Source of the DNA: Marinobacter sp. EhC06
GTDB taxonomy: Bacteria > Pseudomonadota > Gammaproteobacteria > Pseudomonadales > Oleiphilaceae
DNA: 64,000 nucleotides
Assembly: GCF_001650915.1 (NCBI RefSeq)
Contig: NZ_LXYO01000023.1
Span: 806,001-870,000, forward strand
Direction: 5' to 3'
Both the position numbers and the translations under genes were made by a program. This document shows, piece by piece, positions 17,976 to 26,235 of the stretch (the first letter of the stretch is position 1; each line of letters begins with the position of its first letter). The notes beneath the pieces were generated by a model. The model was not told where the DNA came from. It searched no databases and worked only from the letters and a program-made list of their open reading frames with translations.

Positions 17976-19184
17976 TCAAGCGAGGAATTTCCGGACGTCA
18001 ATCTTATACTCATCCGGATCCACGGCCCGAAGGATACGGTCCTGGGTGCTCGGTTTCGCGAGATCGATGGTATCCACCGTGATCGGCATGCGGAACTTGG
18101 TATGGTACATCACGCGTACGGTCGGCAGTCTTTGATCGCTCTCGTTAGACTCGACCACCACGCCAAGACGACCGCTTTCCAGAAGCACCAGCGAGCCCAC
18201 CGGGTAGAGGCCCAGGCAGCGGATAAACTGTTTGACCAGTACCGGATCCAGATGACTGCCGCTCCATTCCAGAAGCTTCTTCAGGCCCTGGGTTGGCGTC
18301 ATGCCTTTGTGGTAGACCCGGTCTGCCGTAATGGCGTCGTAGACATCGCTGATCGCCACCATGCGACCATACTCCGAGATCTCGTCGCCCTTCAGGCCTT
18401 CGGGATAGCCGGTTCCGTCCAGACGCTCATGGTGCTGGGCCGCCGTGATGACGGTGAGCTCCCCAATACCCTCGGTGGTGGCAAGAATGTCCCGTGAGTG
18501 CCGGGCGTGAAGTTTCATCACCTCGAATTCTTCGGCGGTCAGGCGACCTGGTTTGTGCAGTATCTCATCGGGTGTGAGGATCTTGCCAAGGTCGTGGAGC
18601 AGGGCGCCGACGATGGTCTGGTGCAAGACATCCGAAGACAGGCCGCGGTAATTGCCAAACAGGGACATCAACACACTCAGGTTGACCGAGTGTTCCAGCA
18701 GATAATTGTCTTTCTCCCGGATTCGTCCCAGACAGCTCAGGGCATTGGCATTTCGGAGCACGGAATGCTGGAGTTCGTCCGCCAACTGATGGATGGGGGC
18801 CACATCGATGGCACCGCCAACCTTGGCGTGGTTCATGAATTCGCCGACCAGCCCTTGTGCCTGGCTGTGGATCTGCTGGGCGATGACCATTTCTTCGGCA
18901 AGCGGCACATAGGGCCGCAGCCCCGGCGTCAGTTCCCCCGCCTTTTGCAGAGCCGATTCGTTCCGGCGATCCACCTCTGCGGCCGTTTCCGAGTCCTGGG
19001 TGTCGAGCCCCTTCGAGGCATCGATATAGACGAATTCCACCCCCATCCGACGGATTTTCTCGATGGTTTCCTCTTTTTTGATCACACCGCGCTTGCGCTG
19101 GGTGTTATGGGGAATCCAGTCGTTGTTCAGGTCGGTTATGTACATGCCGACCTTGAGTGCGGATATGGGGACGCGTTTGATCAT
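17976..19184 (-). CDS. HD-GYP cyclic-di-GMP phosphodiesterase with DUF3391 domain
   Basis: A 402-residue cytoplasmic protein. An N-terminal DUF3391 domain (about 1-130, KRVPISALKVGMYI) precedes an HD-GYP domain with the metal-binding LLHDLGK and the signature HHERLDGTGYPEGLKG, followed by DVYDAITADRVY. HD-GYP enzymes hydrolyse cyclic-di-GMP to pGpG or GMP. All recognisable catalytic residues are present, so it should be active. The start codon overlaps the tatD stop by 4 bases (ATGA), which implies translational coupling with tatD. It would oppose the two diguanylate cyclases found in the same window. Confidence 0.9.
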   Translation of the reverse strand: MIKRVPISALKVGMYITDLNNDWIPHNTQRKRGVIKKEETIEKIRRMGVEFVYIDASKGLDTQDSETAAEVDRRNESALQKAGELTPGLRPYVPLAEEMVIAQQIHSQAQGLVGEFMNHAKVGGAIDVAPIHQLADELQHSVLRNANALSCLGRIREKDNYLLEHSVNLSVLMSLFGNYRGLSSDVLHQTIVGALLHDLGKILTPDEILHKPGRLTAEEFEVMKLHARHSRDILATTEGIGELTVITAAQHHERLDGTGYPEGLKGDEISEYGRMVAISDVYDAITADRVYHKGMTPTQGLKKLLEWSGSHLDPVLVKQFIRCLGLYPVGSLVLLESGRLGVVVESNESDQRLPTVRVMYHTKFRMPITVDTIDLAKPSTQDRILRAVDPDEYKIDVRKFLA

Positions 19185-19990
19185 TCGCCGGGGAAGAACG
19201 TCCTCAGGCTGTTCTGGTAAGTCTTACCAATCACCTCATCCAGAGGCAGTTCTTTCACCTCGGCGATTTTCTCGGCGATAAAGGGCAGGTAAAACGGTGC
19301 GTTTTCCTTCCCGCGGTAGGGTACCGGGGTCAGGAAGGGTGAATCGGTTTCCAGCAGGATCTGCTCAATCGGCGCCATGCGCACGATATCCCGTACATTC
19401 TCGGCCTTGTTGAATGTCGTGATGCCATTGAAGCCCAGGCACCAACCCTGATCCAGCGCATACCTGGCAAGCCCCGGGCCGGACGTGAAGCTGTGGATCA
19501 CCCCACGGCGCTTGAGGGTATCCTCAAACTCACCGAGGATGGCAATGGTGTCTTCATCCGCTTCGCGGCTATGGATAACCACGGGCCTGTCCGTGTCACA
19601 GGCGATCTGCAACTGACGCCGGAACACCTCGCGCTGCACGTCCCGGTCGGCGTTGTCGTAAAAATAGTCCAGGCCGATTTCGCCCACGGCAACGATCTTC
19701 TCATCCCGGGCGTGGGCACGGATTTCCGCTTCCACTTGGTCGGAATAGCTTTCGGCATCGTGGGGGTGGATTCCCTGGGTACCATACACCCAGGGCGCCA
19801 CCTGGCTGAGTTCGCGTACCCTGGCAAGGTTGTCCGGGGACACCGCAATGGTGATCACTTTCTCGATATTGACCCCTTGTGCCTGTTCCAGGGTTTCCTC
19901 GAGCGGGCGGTCCTTGAGGTAATCCAGGTGACAGTGGGTTTCAATGATCGGGTGATCGAATACGGGAATCTCGCGACGTTTTTTACTCAT
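19181..19990 (-). CDS. tatD: TatD family metal-dependent hydrolase
   Basis: A 269-residue TIM-barrel metallohydrolase. The first metal site is visible as ETHCHLDYL, the glutamate ligand as VAVGEIGLDYFY, the histidines as VIHSREA and GVIHSFTSG, and the final Asp as LLETDSPFLTPVPYRGKENAP. These match TatD-type DNases (TatD/YcfH/YjjV), which are 3'-exonucleases or tRNA/DNA repair hydrolases. Which paralogue it is cannot be decided from sequence alone; the length and ending are closer to YcfH/YjjV than to classical TatD. It is the first gene of a pair with the HD-GYP gene and is divergent from ppk2, with about 130 bases between the start codons. Confidence 0.85.
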   Translation of the reverse strand: MSKKRREIPVFDHPIIETHCHLDYLKDRPLEETLEQAQGVNIEKVITIAVSPDNLARVRELSQVAPWVYGTQGIHPHDAESYSDQVEAEIRAHARDEKIVAVGEIGLDYFYDNADRDVQREVFRRQLQIACDTDRPVVIHSREADEDTIAILGEFEDTLKRRGVIHSFTSGPGLARYALDQGWCLGFNGITTFNKAENVRDIVRMAPIEQILLETDSPFLTPVPYRGKENAPFYLPFIAEKIAEVKELPLDEVIGKTYQNSLRTFFPGE

Positions 19991-20119
19991 TGCCGGGCAC
20001 TACACTCCATCGCAACCTGCGTCCAGGCTGCTATTCTGTGAATTCAGGCTCACAAGTTTACCAGCTTGTTCGATTGTTGACCTGTATTACCTCCATAGGG
20101 AGTTGCACGGAGCACCTTG

Positions 20120-20953
20120 ATGAAGCTGTCGGCGTTTGCCAGTACTTTTCTTTTCGACCCCGGAAAGCCCCGGTTCCGGGATTACCCGACGTTGCTGGAT
20201 AGCGATGAAACGGAGCTGCCGGGACTGGAGGCCAGCCTGGAACAGATTGGCGAATATCAGCGCCGGCTCTGGGCGAATCGGGCCAGGGCGGTTTTACTGG
20301 TCACCCACGGCCCGGATACCAGCGGCAAGGACAGCCTGATCCGAACCCTGGCGACCTTTGCAGACCCCGCCGGCTTCCATGCCTGGTCGTTTAGCCGGCC
20401 CAAGGGCCCTGAAATCCGGCACGACTTTCTCTGGCGGGTCACGCCCTTTCTGCCTGGCTTTGGCGAGATGGTCGCCTTCAATCGCAGCCATCATGAGGCT
20501 GTGATCGCCGAGCGGGTATGGCCGGTCCATGAGCCTGACAGTTATAACTGGGAGAACCGTTACCGCTCCATCCGGAACTTCGAGCATCATCTGGTGGAAG
20601 AGGGCACCACGATTATCAAGATTTGGCTCAACCTTTCGGAAGACGAGCATCGTCAGCGCCTCCTGAAACGCCTGGACAAACCGCGCAAGCGCTGGAAGTT
20701 TGATCAGTCGGATATCGACGGCTGGGAGAAGCGTCGCCAATACGAGTCCTTTGCAGAAGAGGCCCTGGCCGCGACTCATACAGAGCAGGCGCCCTGGTTC
20801 ATCGTGCCGGGTGACCGGAAACCCCAGGCCCGTGCCATTGTTGCGGCAGTGCTGGCTGAGCAGCTGAAGCAGTTGGCGCCGGATTACCCGAAAGAAGATG
20901 AGAACGTCTTGAAAGAATACCGGCACCTGTTGGCAAAAAACGGCGTGAAATAA
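20120..20953 (+). CDS. polyphosphate kinase 2 family protein
   Basis: A 277-residue soluble protein of the PPK2 family, which moves phosphate between polyphosphate and nucleotides. The Walker A region reads HGPDTSGKDSLI, where most family members have a G-x-D-A-A-G-K pattern; the Lys and Asp are kept but the two alanines are Thr and Ser. The Walker B/lid region FNRSHHEAVIAERVW and the segment IIKIWLNLSEDEHRQRLLKRLD are typical, and the FNRSH form is closest to class III enzymes (AMP/ADP phosphorylation). The class call is inference. ATG at 20120 is preferred over the TTG immediately before it. The dadA gene follows after 17 bases, probably in the same transcript. Confidence 0.8.
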   Translation: MKLSAFASTFLFDPGKPRFRDYPTLLDSDETELPGLEASLEQIGEYQRRLWANRARAVLLVTHGPDTSGKDSLIRTLATFADPAGFHAWSFSRPKGPEIRHDFLWRVTPFLPGFGEMVAFNRSHHEAVIAERVWPVHEPDSYNWENRYRSIRNFEHHLVEEGTTIIKIWLNLSEDEHRQRLLKRLDKPRKRWKFDQSDIDGWEKRRQYESFAEEALAATHTEQAPWFIVPGDRKPQARAIVAAVLAEQLKQLAPDYPKEDENVLKEYRHLLAKNGVK

Positions 20954-20970
20954 ACACAGTGGAGGAATGC

Positions 20971-22242
20971 ATGCACATTGTTGTAGTCGGTGGCGGCGTG
21001 GTGGGAATGACCACGGCCTACGAGCTGAATCGCCGGGGCCACCAGGTGACTGTGCTGGAGCGCCATTCAATGGCCGGCAACGAGACCAGCAAAGCCAATG
21101 CGGCACAGCGATCCTATGGCGTGGTCTACCCCTGGGCCGATCCCTCAATTGTGTTCAAGGCCATACCCTGGATCCTCAAGCAGGACGGCCCTTTGAAACT
21201 GCGGTTTCCGCCGTCTGTGGAAACGCTGAAATTCATGTTCGCCACCCTCCGTTACGCCTGGTCGCCGGGCCTGTTCGGATTGAATCGCCGGGCCATGTTG
21301 CGGCTCGGTATCCACAGCCGGGAACGGTTCCTGGCTCTGGAAAAGGAGCTTGATCTTGCCTTCGACGGGGACCATCAGGGCCTGCTGCACCTGGCCAGCA
21401 CCCCGGAGGCGCTGGAAGGCTACCGAACAACCCATGAACTTCTTAACGAACTCGGGATTCCTTCCCGTTTACTCACACCGGAAGAGGTACGCGAGGCCGA
21501 ACCCGGCATGGTCGGCAACGGCCCGCTCTATGGTGCCCTGAGCTACGACACCGACGGCACCGGCGATTGTCACCAATTCTCCCGGGAGCTGGCGAAGGCC
21601 TGCGAAGCCAAGGGAGTGGTCGTTCGCTACAACGTGGAAGCGGAAAAGCTGATTGCTGATAACCACAAGGTCAGTGCAATTTCAGTCAGGACAAGCGATG
21701 GGGGTATGGAAACTCTGGAAGCGGATGCGTTCGTGATCAGCGCCGGCTGTTGGTCCAATCATCTGGTTCAGCCTCTAGGCCTGGAACTGCCCATTTATCC
21801 GGTGAAGGGCTACAGCCTGACGGTTCCCATGAAAGATTCAGAGCGAGGCCCCAACTCCACAATCCATGACGACAACTACAAAGTCGTCGCTACCCGTTTG
21901 GGAAATCGCTTGCGGGCCACGGGTTTTGTCGAGCTGGCGGATTTCAACCGGGATATTCCCGAAGCCCGACTGGCAACGATCAGAAAGTCGGTCGAATCCC
22001 GGTTCCCAGGTTGTGCGGATCTTGATGCCGCCGAAACCTGGACCGGCTTTCGCCCCATGACCCCGGATGGGCCAGCCATTATCGGGCGAGGTCCCCGACA
22101 GAATCTTTATCTCAATACCGGCCACGGCACCTTCGGCTGGACCCTGTCCGCCGGCAGTGCCGATGTTATCGCCCAGGTAATCGAAGGCGAGGAACCCGCC
22201 ATCTGCCTAGATGCCTTCCGCCCCGCAAGATTCCAGGAGTAA
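20971..22242 (+). CDS. dadA: D-amino acid dehydrogenase
   Basis: A 423-residue FAD-dependent oxidoreductase of the DAO family that deaminates D-amino acids (best known for D-alanine) and passes electrons to the membrane quinone pool. The N-terminal dinucleotide motif VVGGGVVGMTTAYELNRRG and the following VLER are clear, as is the conserved C-terminal TGFRPMTPDGPAIIGRG and NTGHGTFGWTLS. Length matches DadA (about 430). The ATG at 20971 is preceded by GGAGGA four bases upstream. In many bacteria dadA pairs with the alanine racemase dadX; no racemase is seen here. The palindromic element at 22279 begins 36 bases after the stop. Confidence 0.92.
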   Translation: MHIVVVGGGVVGMTTAYELNRRGHQVTVLERHSMAGNETSKANAAQRSYGVVYPWADPSIVFKAIPWILKQDGPLKLRFPPSVETLKFMFATLRYAWSPGLFGLNRRAMLRLGIHSRERFLALEKELDLAFDGDHQGLLHLASTPEALEGYRTTHELLNELGIPSRLLTPEEVREAEPGMVGNGPLYGALSYDTDGTGDCHQFSRELAKACEAKGVVVRYNVEAEKLIADNHKVSAISVRTSDGGMETLEADAFVISAGCWSNHLVQPLGLELPIYPVKGYSLTVPMKDSERGPNSTIHDDNYKVVATRLGNRLRATGFVELADFNRDIPEARLATIRKSVESRFPGCADLDAAETWTGFRPMTPDGPAIIGRGPRQNLYLNTGHGTFGWTLSAGSADVIAQVIEGEEPAICLDAFRPARFQE

Positions 22243-22278
22243 TCTCAATAAACCAGTGCGCGCAAAAGGCCTGGGAAC

Positions 22279-22378
22279 CGGCCGGATAAGCCCTCCCGGG
22301 ATCGTCGAAAACATGGATGTTTTCGTCGAGCGTACATGGACGTATTTACAGCGTATCCCGGGAGGGCTTATCCGGCTG
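22279..22378 (+). repeat. palindromic CATGGATG element, copy A
   Basis: The outer arms 22282-22302 and 22355-22375 are perfectly complementary over 21 bases, and pairing extends a few bases further. The 52-base core has a hairpin of 8 bp with a TGGA loop (CGAAAACA/TGTTTTCG) and a shorter imperfect hairpin around ACATGGACGT, and ends in AGCGT directly before the right arm. The layout matches three other elements in this window. It lies between dadA and the convergent lasT gene; the right arm is inside the lasT coding region and the lasT stop codon lies in the core. This copy is read in the plus direction. Its function is unknown. Confidence 0.85.
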
Positions 22379-23089
22379 GCTCTTTCTCCGAACTTGGTGC
22401 GCCTTAGGGGAAAGCACGCGCTCAATGTTCGAGCACAGCGTATGCACAAACCCTACATCCCGATCAGACAACAAGGGCAACCGCTCGAAAACCCACTGGG
22501 ACAGTTTTCCCTCAGGCGGTGTATCCAGCTCCGGTAGCAGAGTTTCGAGCCGACCGCGGAGGGCGCCAAGACGATTTTCGTCGGCAGGCTCAGGCTGGCT
22601 ATCCATCGCTTCCGAAAGCCCGGACATTTCCCAGGCATAGAGCATCACCGACTGGGCAAGGTTCAGGGAGGGGTAGGCGACCTTCATGGGGATGCCGGTG
22701 AGCAGATCGCACAGCGCCAGCTCTTCATTGGACAGCCCCCGATCTTCCCGGCCGAACACCAGTGCTGCGGTTGCTACGGAAGCCTCCTTGGTGGCCAAAA
22801 CCTTCCGCAGATCCGAGGGGCCGTGCCAATCCTGGCGCTGATGCCGCGTCTTGGCGGAGGTTCCCATCAGCAGGTCTACGGAGTTTCTTACCGCAGAGAG
22901 ATCGGGGAAAATGCGCGCATTGTCCAGGATGTGGTCGCTGCCATGGGCCAGCCAGTGGGCTTCCGGGCGGGTGTGCAGGTCGGAATTGACCAGCCAGAGC
23001 TCGCCAAAGCCCATGGTGCACAGGGCGCGGGCGGCTGCGCCGACATTTTCCGGAACCTTGGGTTCAACAAGTACAAAGGCCAGTTGCAT
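22346..23089 (-). CDS. lasT: LasT/YjtD-type SpoU family RNA 2'-O-methyltransferase
   Basis: A 247-residue SPOUT-fold methyltransferase expected to methylate the ribose 2'-OH of tRNA or rRNA with S-adenosylmethionine. The N-terminal motif VLVEPKVPENVGAAARALCT, the middle motif ALVFGREDRGLSNEEL and the knot motif YPSLNLAQSVMLYAWEM match the family; VAHGS-like AHGSDHILDNARIF fits the E. coli YjtD (LasT) subgroup better than TrmJ. Its RNA target is not established. The last eight to ten residues are encoded by the right arm and core of palindromic element A, so the element has replaced the original gene end. The ATG overlaps the ATG of the divergent methyltransferase by two bases. Confidence 0.85.
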   Translation of the reverse strand: MQLAFVLVEPKVPENVGAAARALCTMGFGELWLVNSDLHTRPEAHWLAHGSDHILDNARIFPDLSAVRNSVDLLMGTSAKTRHQRQDWHGPSDLRKVLATKEASVATAALVFGREDRGLSNEELALCDLLTGIPMKVAYPSLNLAQSVMLYAWEMSGLSEAMDSQPEPADENRLGALRGRLETLLPELDTPPEGKLSQWVFERLPLLSDRDVGFVHTLCSNIERVLSPKAHQVRRKSQPDKPSRDTL

Positions 23090-24362
23090 GACGTTACCTC
23101 CGGCGGCGAGTTTACACCACGGCGCGGAATCTTTTTACCAGCGGTGGCAGCAGCTGAACGACTGGCTGGTGCTGCACCGGGAGTTCTGGCAACCGGCGCC
23201 GTTCATGACCCCGGAACCGGCCTGGGCAAAAGTTTATCCGCAACTGACCGCGATGCTGGCGGAGCTAACCGATGCAGAATGCCAGCATCTGGATGACGCC
23301 CCCATTGAGCTGGCCGCGCGAGCGTCCCGGTGGCTGCCGTCGCTGGAGGCTTATGCCGACCTGGTGCAGCTGCCGGAGCTTTTGCCATCAGCCGAGAAGG
23401 CATTGGAGGCGACCCTGCCGGAAATCCGGGCCACGGATATGCCCGGCCGGAAGCGACTGCAGTCGGGTGCTTTTGCCGCCGCACTGACGCCTCTGGAACA
23501 CTCCGCCCTGGATTGGTGTTGCGGCAAGGGCCATCTGTCCAGGACGCTGGCGCCGTTTTGCCCTGGTGAGATACAGGGTCTCGAGTGGAATCCGGAACTG
23601 GTGCGTGACGGCAACCGGCTGGCCCAGCACTTCGGGGATCGGGTGTCGATCGGCTGCCAGGATGTCATGGCGGCGGAACTGGCGCTTCCTGGCAATCACC
23701 ATGGTGTTGCGCTCCATGCCTGCGGCGACCTGCATAGACAGCTTCTGAAGCGGGGTAGCGAGGCCGGGTTGCCGAGGCTGAGTATTTCACCTTGCTGCTA
23801 CCACCTGACCGACCAGACTATTTACCGGCCTCTTTCCAGACGGGCGTCGGGTTATCAGAAGGTGCTGCAACCGGGCCGAAACGACTTGCGGCTGGCGGTC
23901 CAGGAAACGGTAACGGCGCCTGCACGCGTGCGTGAGCAGACCCGGCGTATCAGCCAGTGGCGCCTCGGGTTCGATGGCCTGCAGCGGTTCCTGCGAGGGC
24001 ATGACGAATACCTGCCAGTGCCTTCACATCCTGCCCGGCTGCTGAACGAAGGCTTCCCGGCCTTTTGCCACTGGGCGGCGGCAAAAAAACACCTGGAGTT
24101 GCCCAACAGCCTGGACTTTGATCACTGGTTGGCATTTGGTGAGCGTCGGCTGGCAGAGGTTCGCCGCCATGAGCTGGTCCGGCATCTGTTCCGGCGCCCG
24201 CTGGAACTCTGGATGGTGCTCGATTACGCGATCTATCTGGAGGAGCAAGGCTACCGAGTACGTCTCGGCCAGTTCTGCGACCGGGCGCTGACGCCCCGTA
24301 ATCTGCTACTCGATGCCGTCAGGGTTTCCGATACTCTACCCGTTCAACACAGCCATCCCTGA
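23088..24362 (+). CDS. SAM-dependent methyltransferase, unknown substrate
   Basis: A 424-residue protein with a class I methyltransferase core. The SAM-binding motif I is LDWCCGKGHLSRTLAPF (around residue 145), followed by GLEWNPELV as motif II. A CGDLH segment and SPCCYH lie further on; the two adjacent Cys and His there are conserved in a family of uncharacterised methyltransferases, sometimes called RNA methyltransferase-like. The exact substrate is unknown. The start is set at 23088 because the reading frame upstream is only a shadow of lasT and no better start follows before the conserved region. The start codon shares bases with the lasT start. The 3' end overlaps the convergent DUF4124 gene by 44 bases. 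Confidence 0.75.
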   Translation: MTLPPAASLHHGAESFYQRWQQLNDWLVLHREFWQPAPFMTPEPAWAKVYPQLTAMLAELTDAECQHLDDAPIELAARASRWLPSLEAYADLVQLPELLPSAEKALEATLPEIRATDMPGRKRLQSGAFAAALTPLEHSALDWCCGKGHLSRTLAPFCPGEIQGLEWNPELVRDGNRLAQHFGDRVSIGCQDVMAAELALPGNHHGVALHACGDLHRQLLKRGSEAGLPRLSISPCCYHLTDQTIYRPLSRRASGYQKVLQPGRNDLRLAVQETVTAPARVREQTRRISQWRLGFDGLQRFLRGHDEYLPVPSHPARLLNEGFPAFCHWAAAKKHLELPNSLDFDHWLAFGERRLAEVRRHELVRHLFRRPLELWMVLDYAIYLEEQGYRVRLGQFCDRALTPRNLLLDAVRVSDTLPVQHSHP

Positions 24363-24798
24363 AATACACATAGGTCAGCTCATAAAGCGCGCCGTAATAG
24401 CGGGTCTGGTAGATCCAGACTTCCTGCGGGCTGGTGTAGGTTTCAGGCGGATTGCCGAAGGCCCGGCGAACATGCTCCCGGGTCATGCCCCGGACCACCT
24501 GCTCGCGAACCAGATAACGGCGAAGATCGGTGGAATTGATAAACCGGCAGGTGCCGGCCTCTTCCTCGGGTTCTGACTCTTCGGCCTGTTCTCCGGGATC
24601 AGGTGCCTCTTGTGCCGGCAGGTTTTGATCAAAGCTGCCGCCAATGCGGTTGTCCCGTAACTCAATCGATTCGGCATCCTCTCCACAGGGCTGGCCGGAG
24701 AACACCGTATTGCCGTCTTTTTCGCAGCGAAAAACCTGGGCCTGTGCCGGCACTGCCAGAGCGGAGAGGGTAAAGAACAGGGCAATGGCTTGGAGCAT
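24319..24798 (-). CDS. DUF4124 domain protein, exported
   Basis: A 159-residue protein with a signal peptide (LQAIALFFTLSALAVPAQAQ, cleaved after AQA) followed by a short DUF4124 domain, recognised from VFRCEKDGNTVFSGQPCGEDAE. DUF4124 domains are periplasmic and have no known activity. The middle is Glu/Pro rich, and the C-terminal 60 residues (QEVWIYQTRYYGALYELTYVYFRDG) look like a separate small beta domain of SmpA/OmlA-like flavour, which is inference. The start at 24798 gives a proper signal peptide and has GAGGGA upstream; the longer frame does not. It lies downstream of the ompA-like gene with a terminator between them. Confidence 0.78.
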   Translation of the reverse strand: MLQAIALFFTLSALAVPAQAQVFRCEKDGNTVFSGQPCGEDAESIELRDNRIGGSFDQNLPAQEAPDPGEQAEESEPEEEAGTCRFINSTDLRRYLVREQVVRGMTREHVRRAFGNPPETYTSPQEVWIYQTRYYGALYELTYVYFRDGCVERVEYRKP

Positions 24799-24824
24799 CG
24801 GTCCCTCGCGTGTTTTCAGAAACA

Positions 24825-24850
24825 GAAAAGGCGCCCGAAGGCGCCTTTTC
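24825..24850 (-). terminator. intrinsic terminator of the OmpA-like gene
   Basis: A perfect 11-bp stem (24825-24835 with 24840-24850) has a four-base loop that reads TTCG on the minus strand, the very stable UUCG tetraloop. It lies 25 bases after the stop of the OmpA-like gene, and the 3' arm ends in CTTTTC-type sequence. It should end ompA transcription before the DUF4124 gene. Confidence 0.8.
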
Positions 24851-24875
24851 AAACTACTCAGATTGCGATCGTTGC

Positions 24876-26075
24876 TTAACGGCGAATCTGAATGCGCGCT
24901 TCAACCCGGCGGTTCTCAGCGCGGCCTTCCGCGGTGTTGTTCGAGGCAATAGGCGCTTCCTCACCGTAACCTACGGCGTTAACCCTCGACGGATCAACTC
25001 CCAGAGGGCCGGTCAGGCGTTCGGCAACGGCTTCGGCCCGACGCTGTGACAGTGCACGGTTGTAGTCGGCAGCACCACGGCTGTCGGAGTGGCCGGCGAT
25101 TTCCACGATGGTTTCAGGATTCTCACTCAGGAAATCAGCCACCCGGCGAATCTCTGAATCGAAGGAATTGCCGATGACAGAGCTGTTGGTTGGGAACTGC
25201 ACTTCGATGGTAAACGTCTCGATGGTTTCGACAACTCCCTCACAGCCGGTTTCGTCGACTTCAGCGCCGGCGGTAGTGTTCGGGCACAGATCCTGGCTGT
25301 TCACGACACCATCGTTATCGCTGTCCAGTTCGCATCCACGGTTGTCCACCTCAGCCCCGCGGGGAGTGTTCGGGCAGTCGTCGCGGCTATCCACAACGCC
25401 ATCGCGATCGGCATCCGGTTCGCAACCGGTGCTGTCAACGACTGTCCCTGCAGGAGTGCCGGGGCACTGGTCCCGGGAATCGGGAACACCGTCCGCGTCG
25501 GAGTCCGCAGGTTGAGGTGCGGCCTGGGCAATGGTCCGGGTGAAGGCGAAGCTGATACCCAAAGAAACCTGTGTATCGAAGGTGCTCTCGTCAATACCGT
25601 GGAACTCACGCAGATCGCCACGCAGTGATACGGCGTCGCTGATGTTGTAGCGGAAGCCGGTACCCACGTTCACCCGGGTTTCGTCATGGTTGCTACCAGC
25701 GGTTCGGACACCACTGTTGTCAGAACCAAAATCGGCATTGCCGGCGCCCAGAGACACATACGGGTTCCAGGCCTCGTCCGGACCCGCAAAGTAATAGGTG
25801 CCATCGACCCTGACTTCCTCAAATTCGGATTCACCTGCCACGTATTTGCGATCAGCATCGGCACGTGAGTAGAGCGCCTCAACCGACCAGTGGGGGCGGA
25901 AGCGGTACTCAACACCAACACCGAAGGTGCCGGTCTCGCTCAGGTCGCGCTTGTCGTCAAACAGCTGGAAAGCGGCAAACGGGTTGATGTAGACGGTTTC
26001 CTGACGGTCGGCCATGGCCGGGGTTGCCAGAGTGGCGGCGAGGACCGCCGCGGAAATCGGACGCATGACGTTCAT
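24876..26075 (-). CDS. OmpA family outer membrane protein with TSP3 repeats
   Basis: A 399-residue outer-membrane protein. After a signal peptide (NVMRPISAAVLAATLATPAMA) comes an eight-strand beta-barrel domain (about 25-190) ending near SLGISFAFTR. A linker then carries three thrombospondin type 3 calcium-binding repeats (DSDADGVPDSRDQCPGTP, DADRDGVVDSRDDCP, DSDNDGVVNSQDLCP), each with a following Cys pair. The C-terminal OmpA/Pal peptidoglycan-binding domain has EIAGHSDSRGAADYN and SQRRAEAVAERL. It links the outer membrane to the cell wall. The start at 26075 is chosen because AGGAGG lies six bases upstream. A sigma-70-like promoter and a TTCG-loop terminator frame it as a single-gene unit. 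Confidence 0.93.
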   Translation of the reverse strand: MNVMRPISAAVLAATLATPAMADRQETVYINPFAAFQLFDDKRDLSETGTFGVGVEYRFRPHWSVEALYSRADADRKYVAGESEFEEVRVDGTYYFAGPDEAWNPYVSLGAGNADFGSDNSGVRTAGSNHDETRVNVGTGFRYNISDAVSLRGDLREFHGIDESTFDTQVSLGISFAFTRTIAQAAPQPADSDADGVPDSRDQCPGTPAGTVVDSTGCEPDADRDGVVDSRDDCPNTPRGAEVDNRGCELDSDNDGVVNSQDLCPNTTAGAEVDETGCEGVVETIETFTIEVQFPTNSSVIGNSFDSEIRRVADFLSENPETIVEIAGHSDSRGAADYNRALSQRRAEAVAERLTGPLGVDPSRVNAVGYGEEAPIASNNTAEGRAENRRVEARIQIRR

Positions 26076-26141
26076 GCAGAACCTCCTGTTCATTGTCGTT
26101 TTGGTACAACACCACTTCATGAAAAGTGCTTGTATACCCGG

Positions 26142-26170
26142 AATTTAGGCTAGTAGGCCAAAAAAGACAA
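26142..26170 (-). promoter_or_regulatory. candidate sigma-70 promoter of the OmpA-like gene
   Basis: On the minus strand a -35 box TTGTCT (26165-26170) and a -10 box TAAATT (26142-26147) are 17 bases apart, about 67 bases before the OmpA-like start codon. The 160 bases between that start and the 3' end of the downstream helicase gene hold no gene. This is a match by eye only. Confidence 0.45.
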
Positions 26171-26235
26171 AAAAATGATACGGATTGTTACGTCCGCAAT
26201 TGTACCCAGTTGACCTTTACGTGCCGGAAGTCGTT

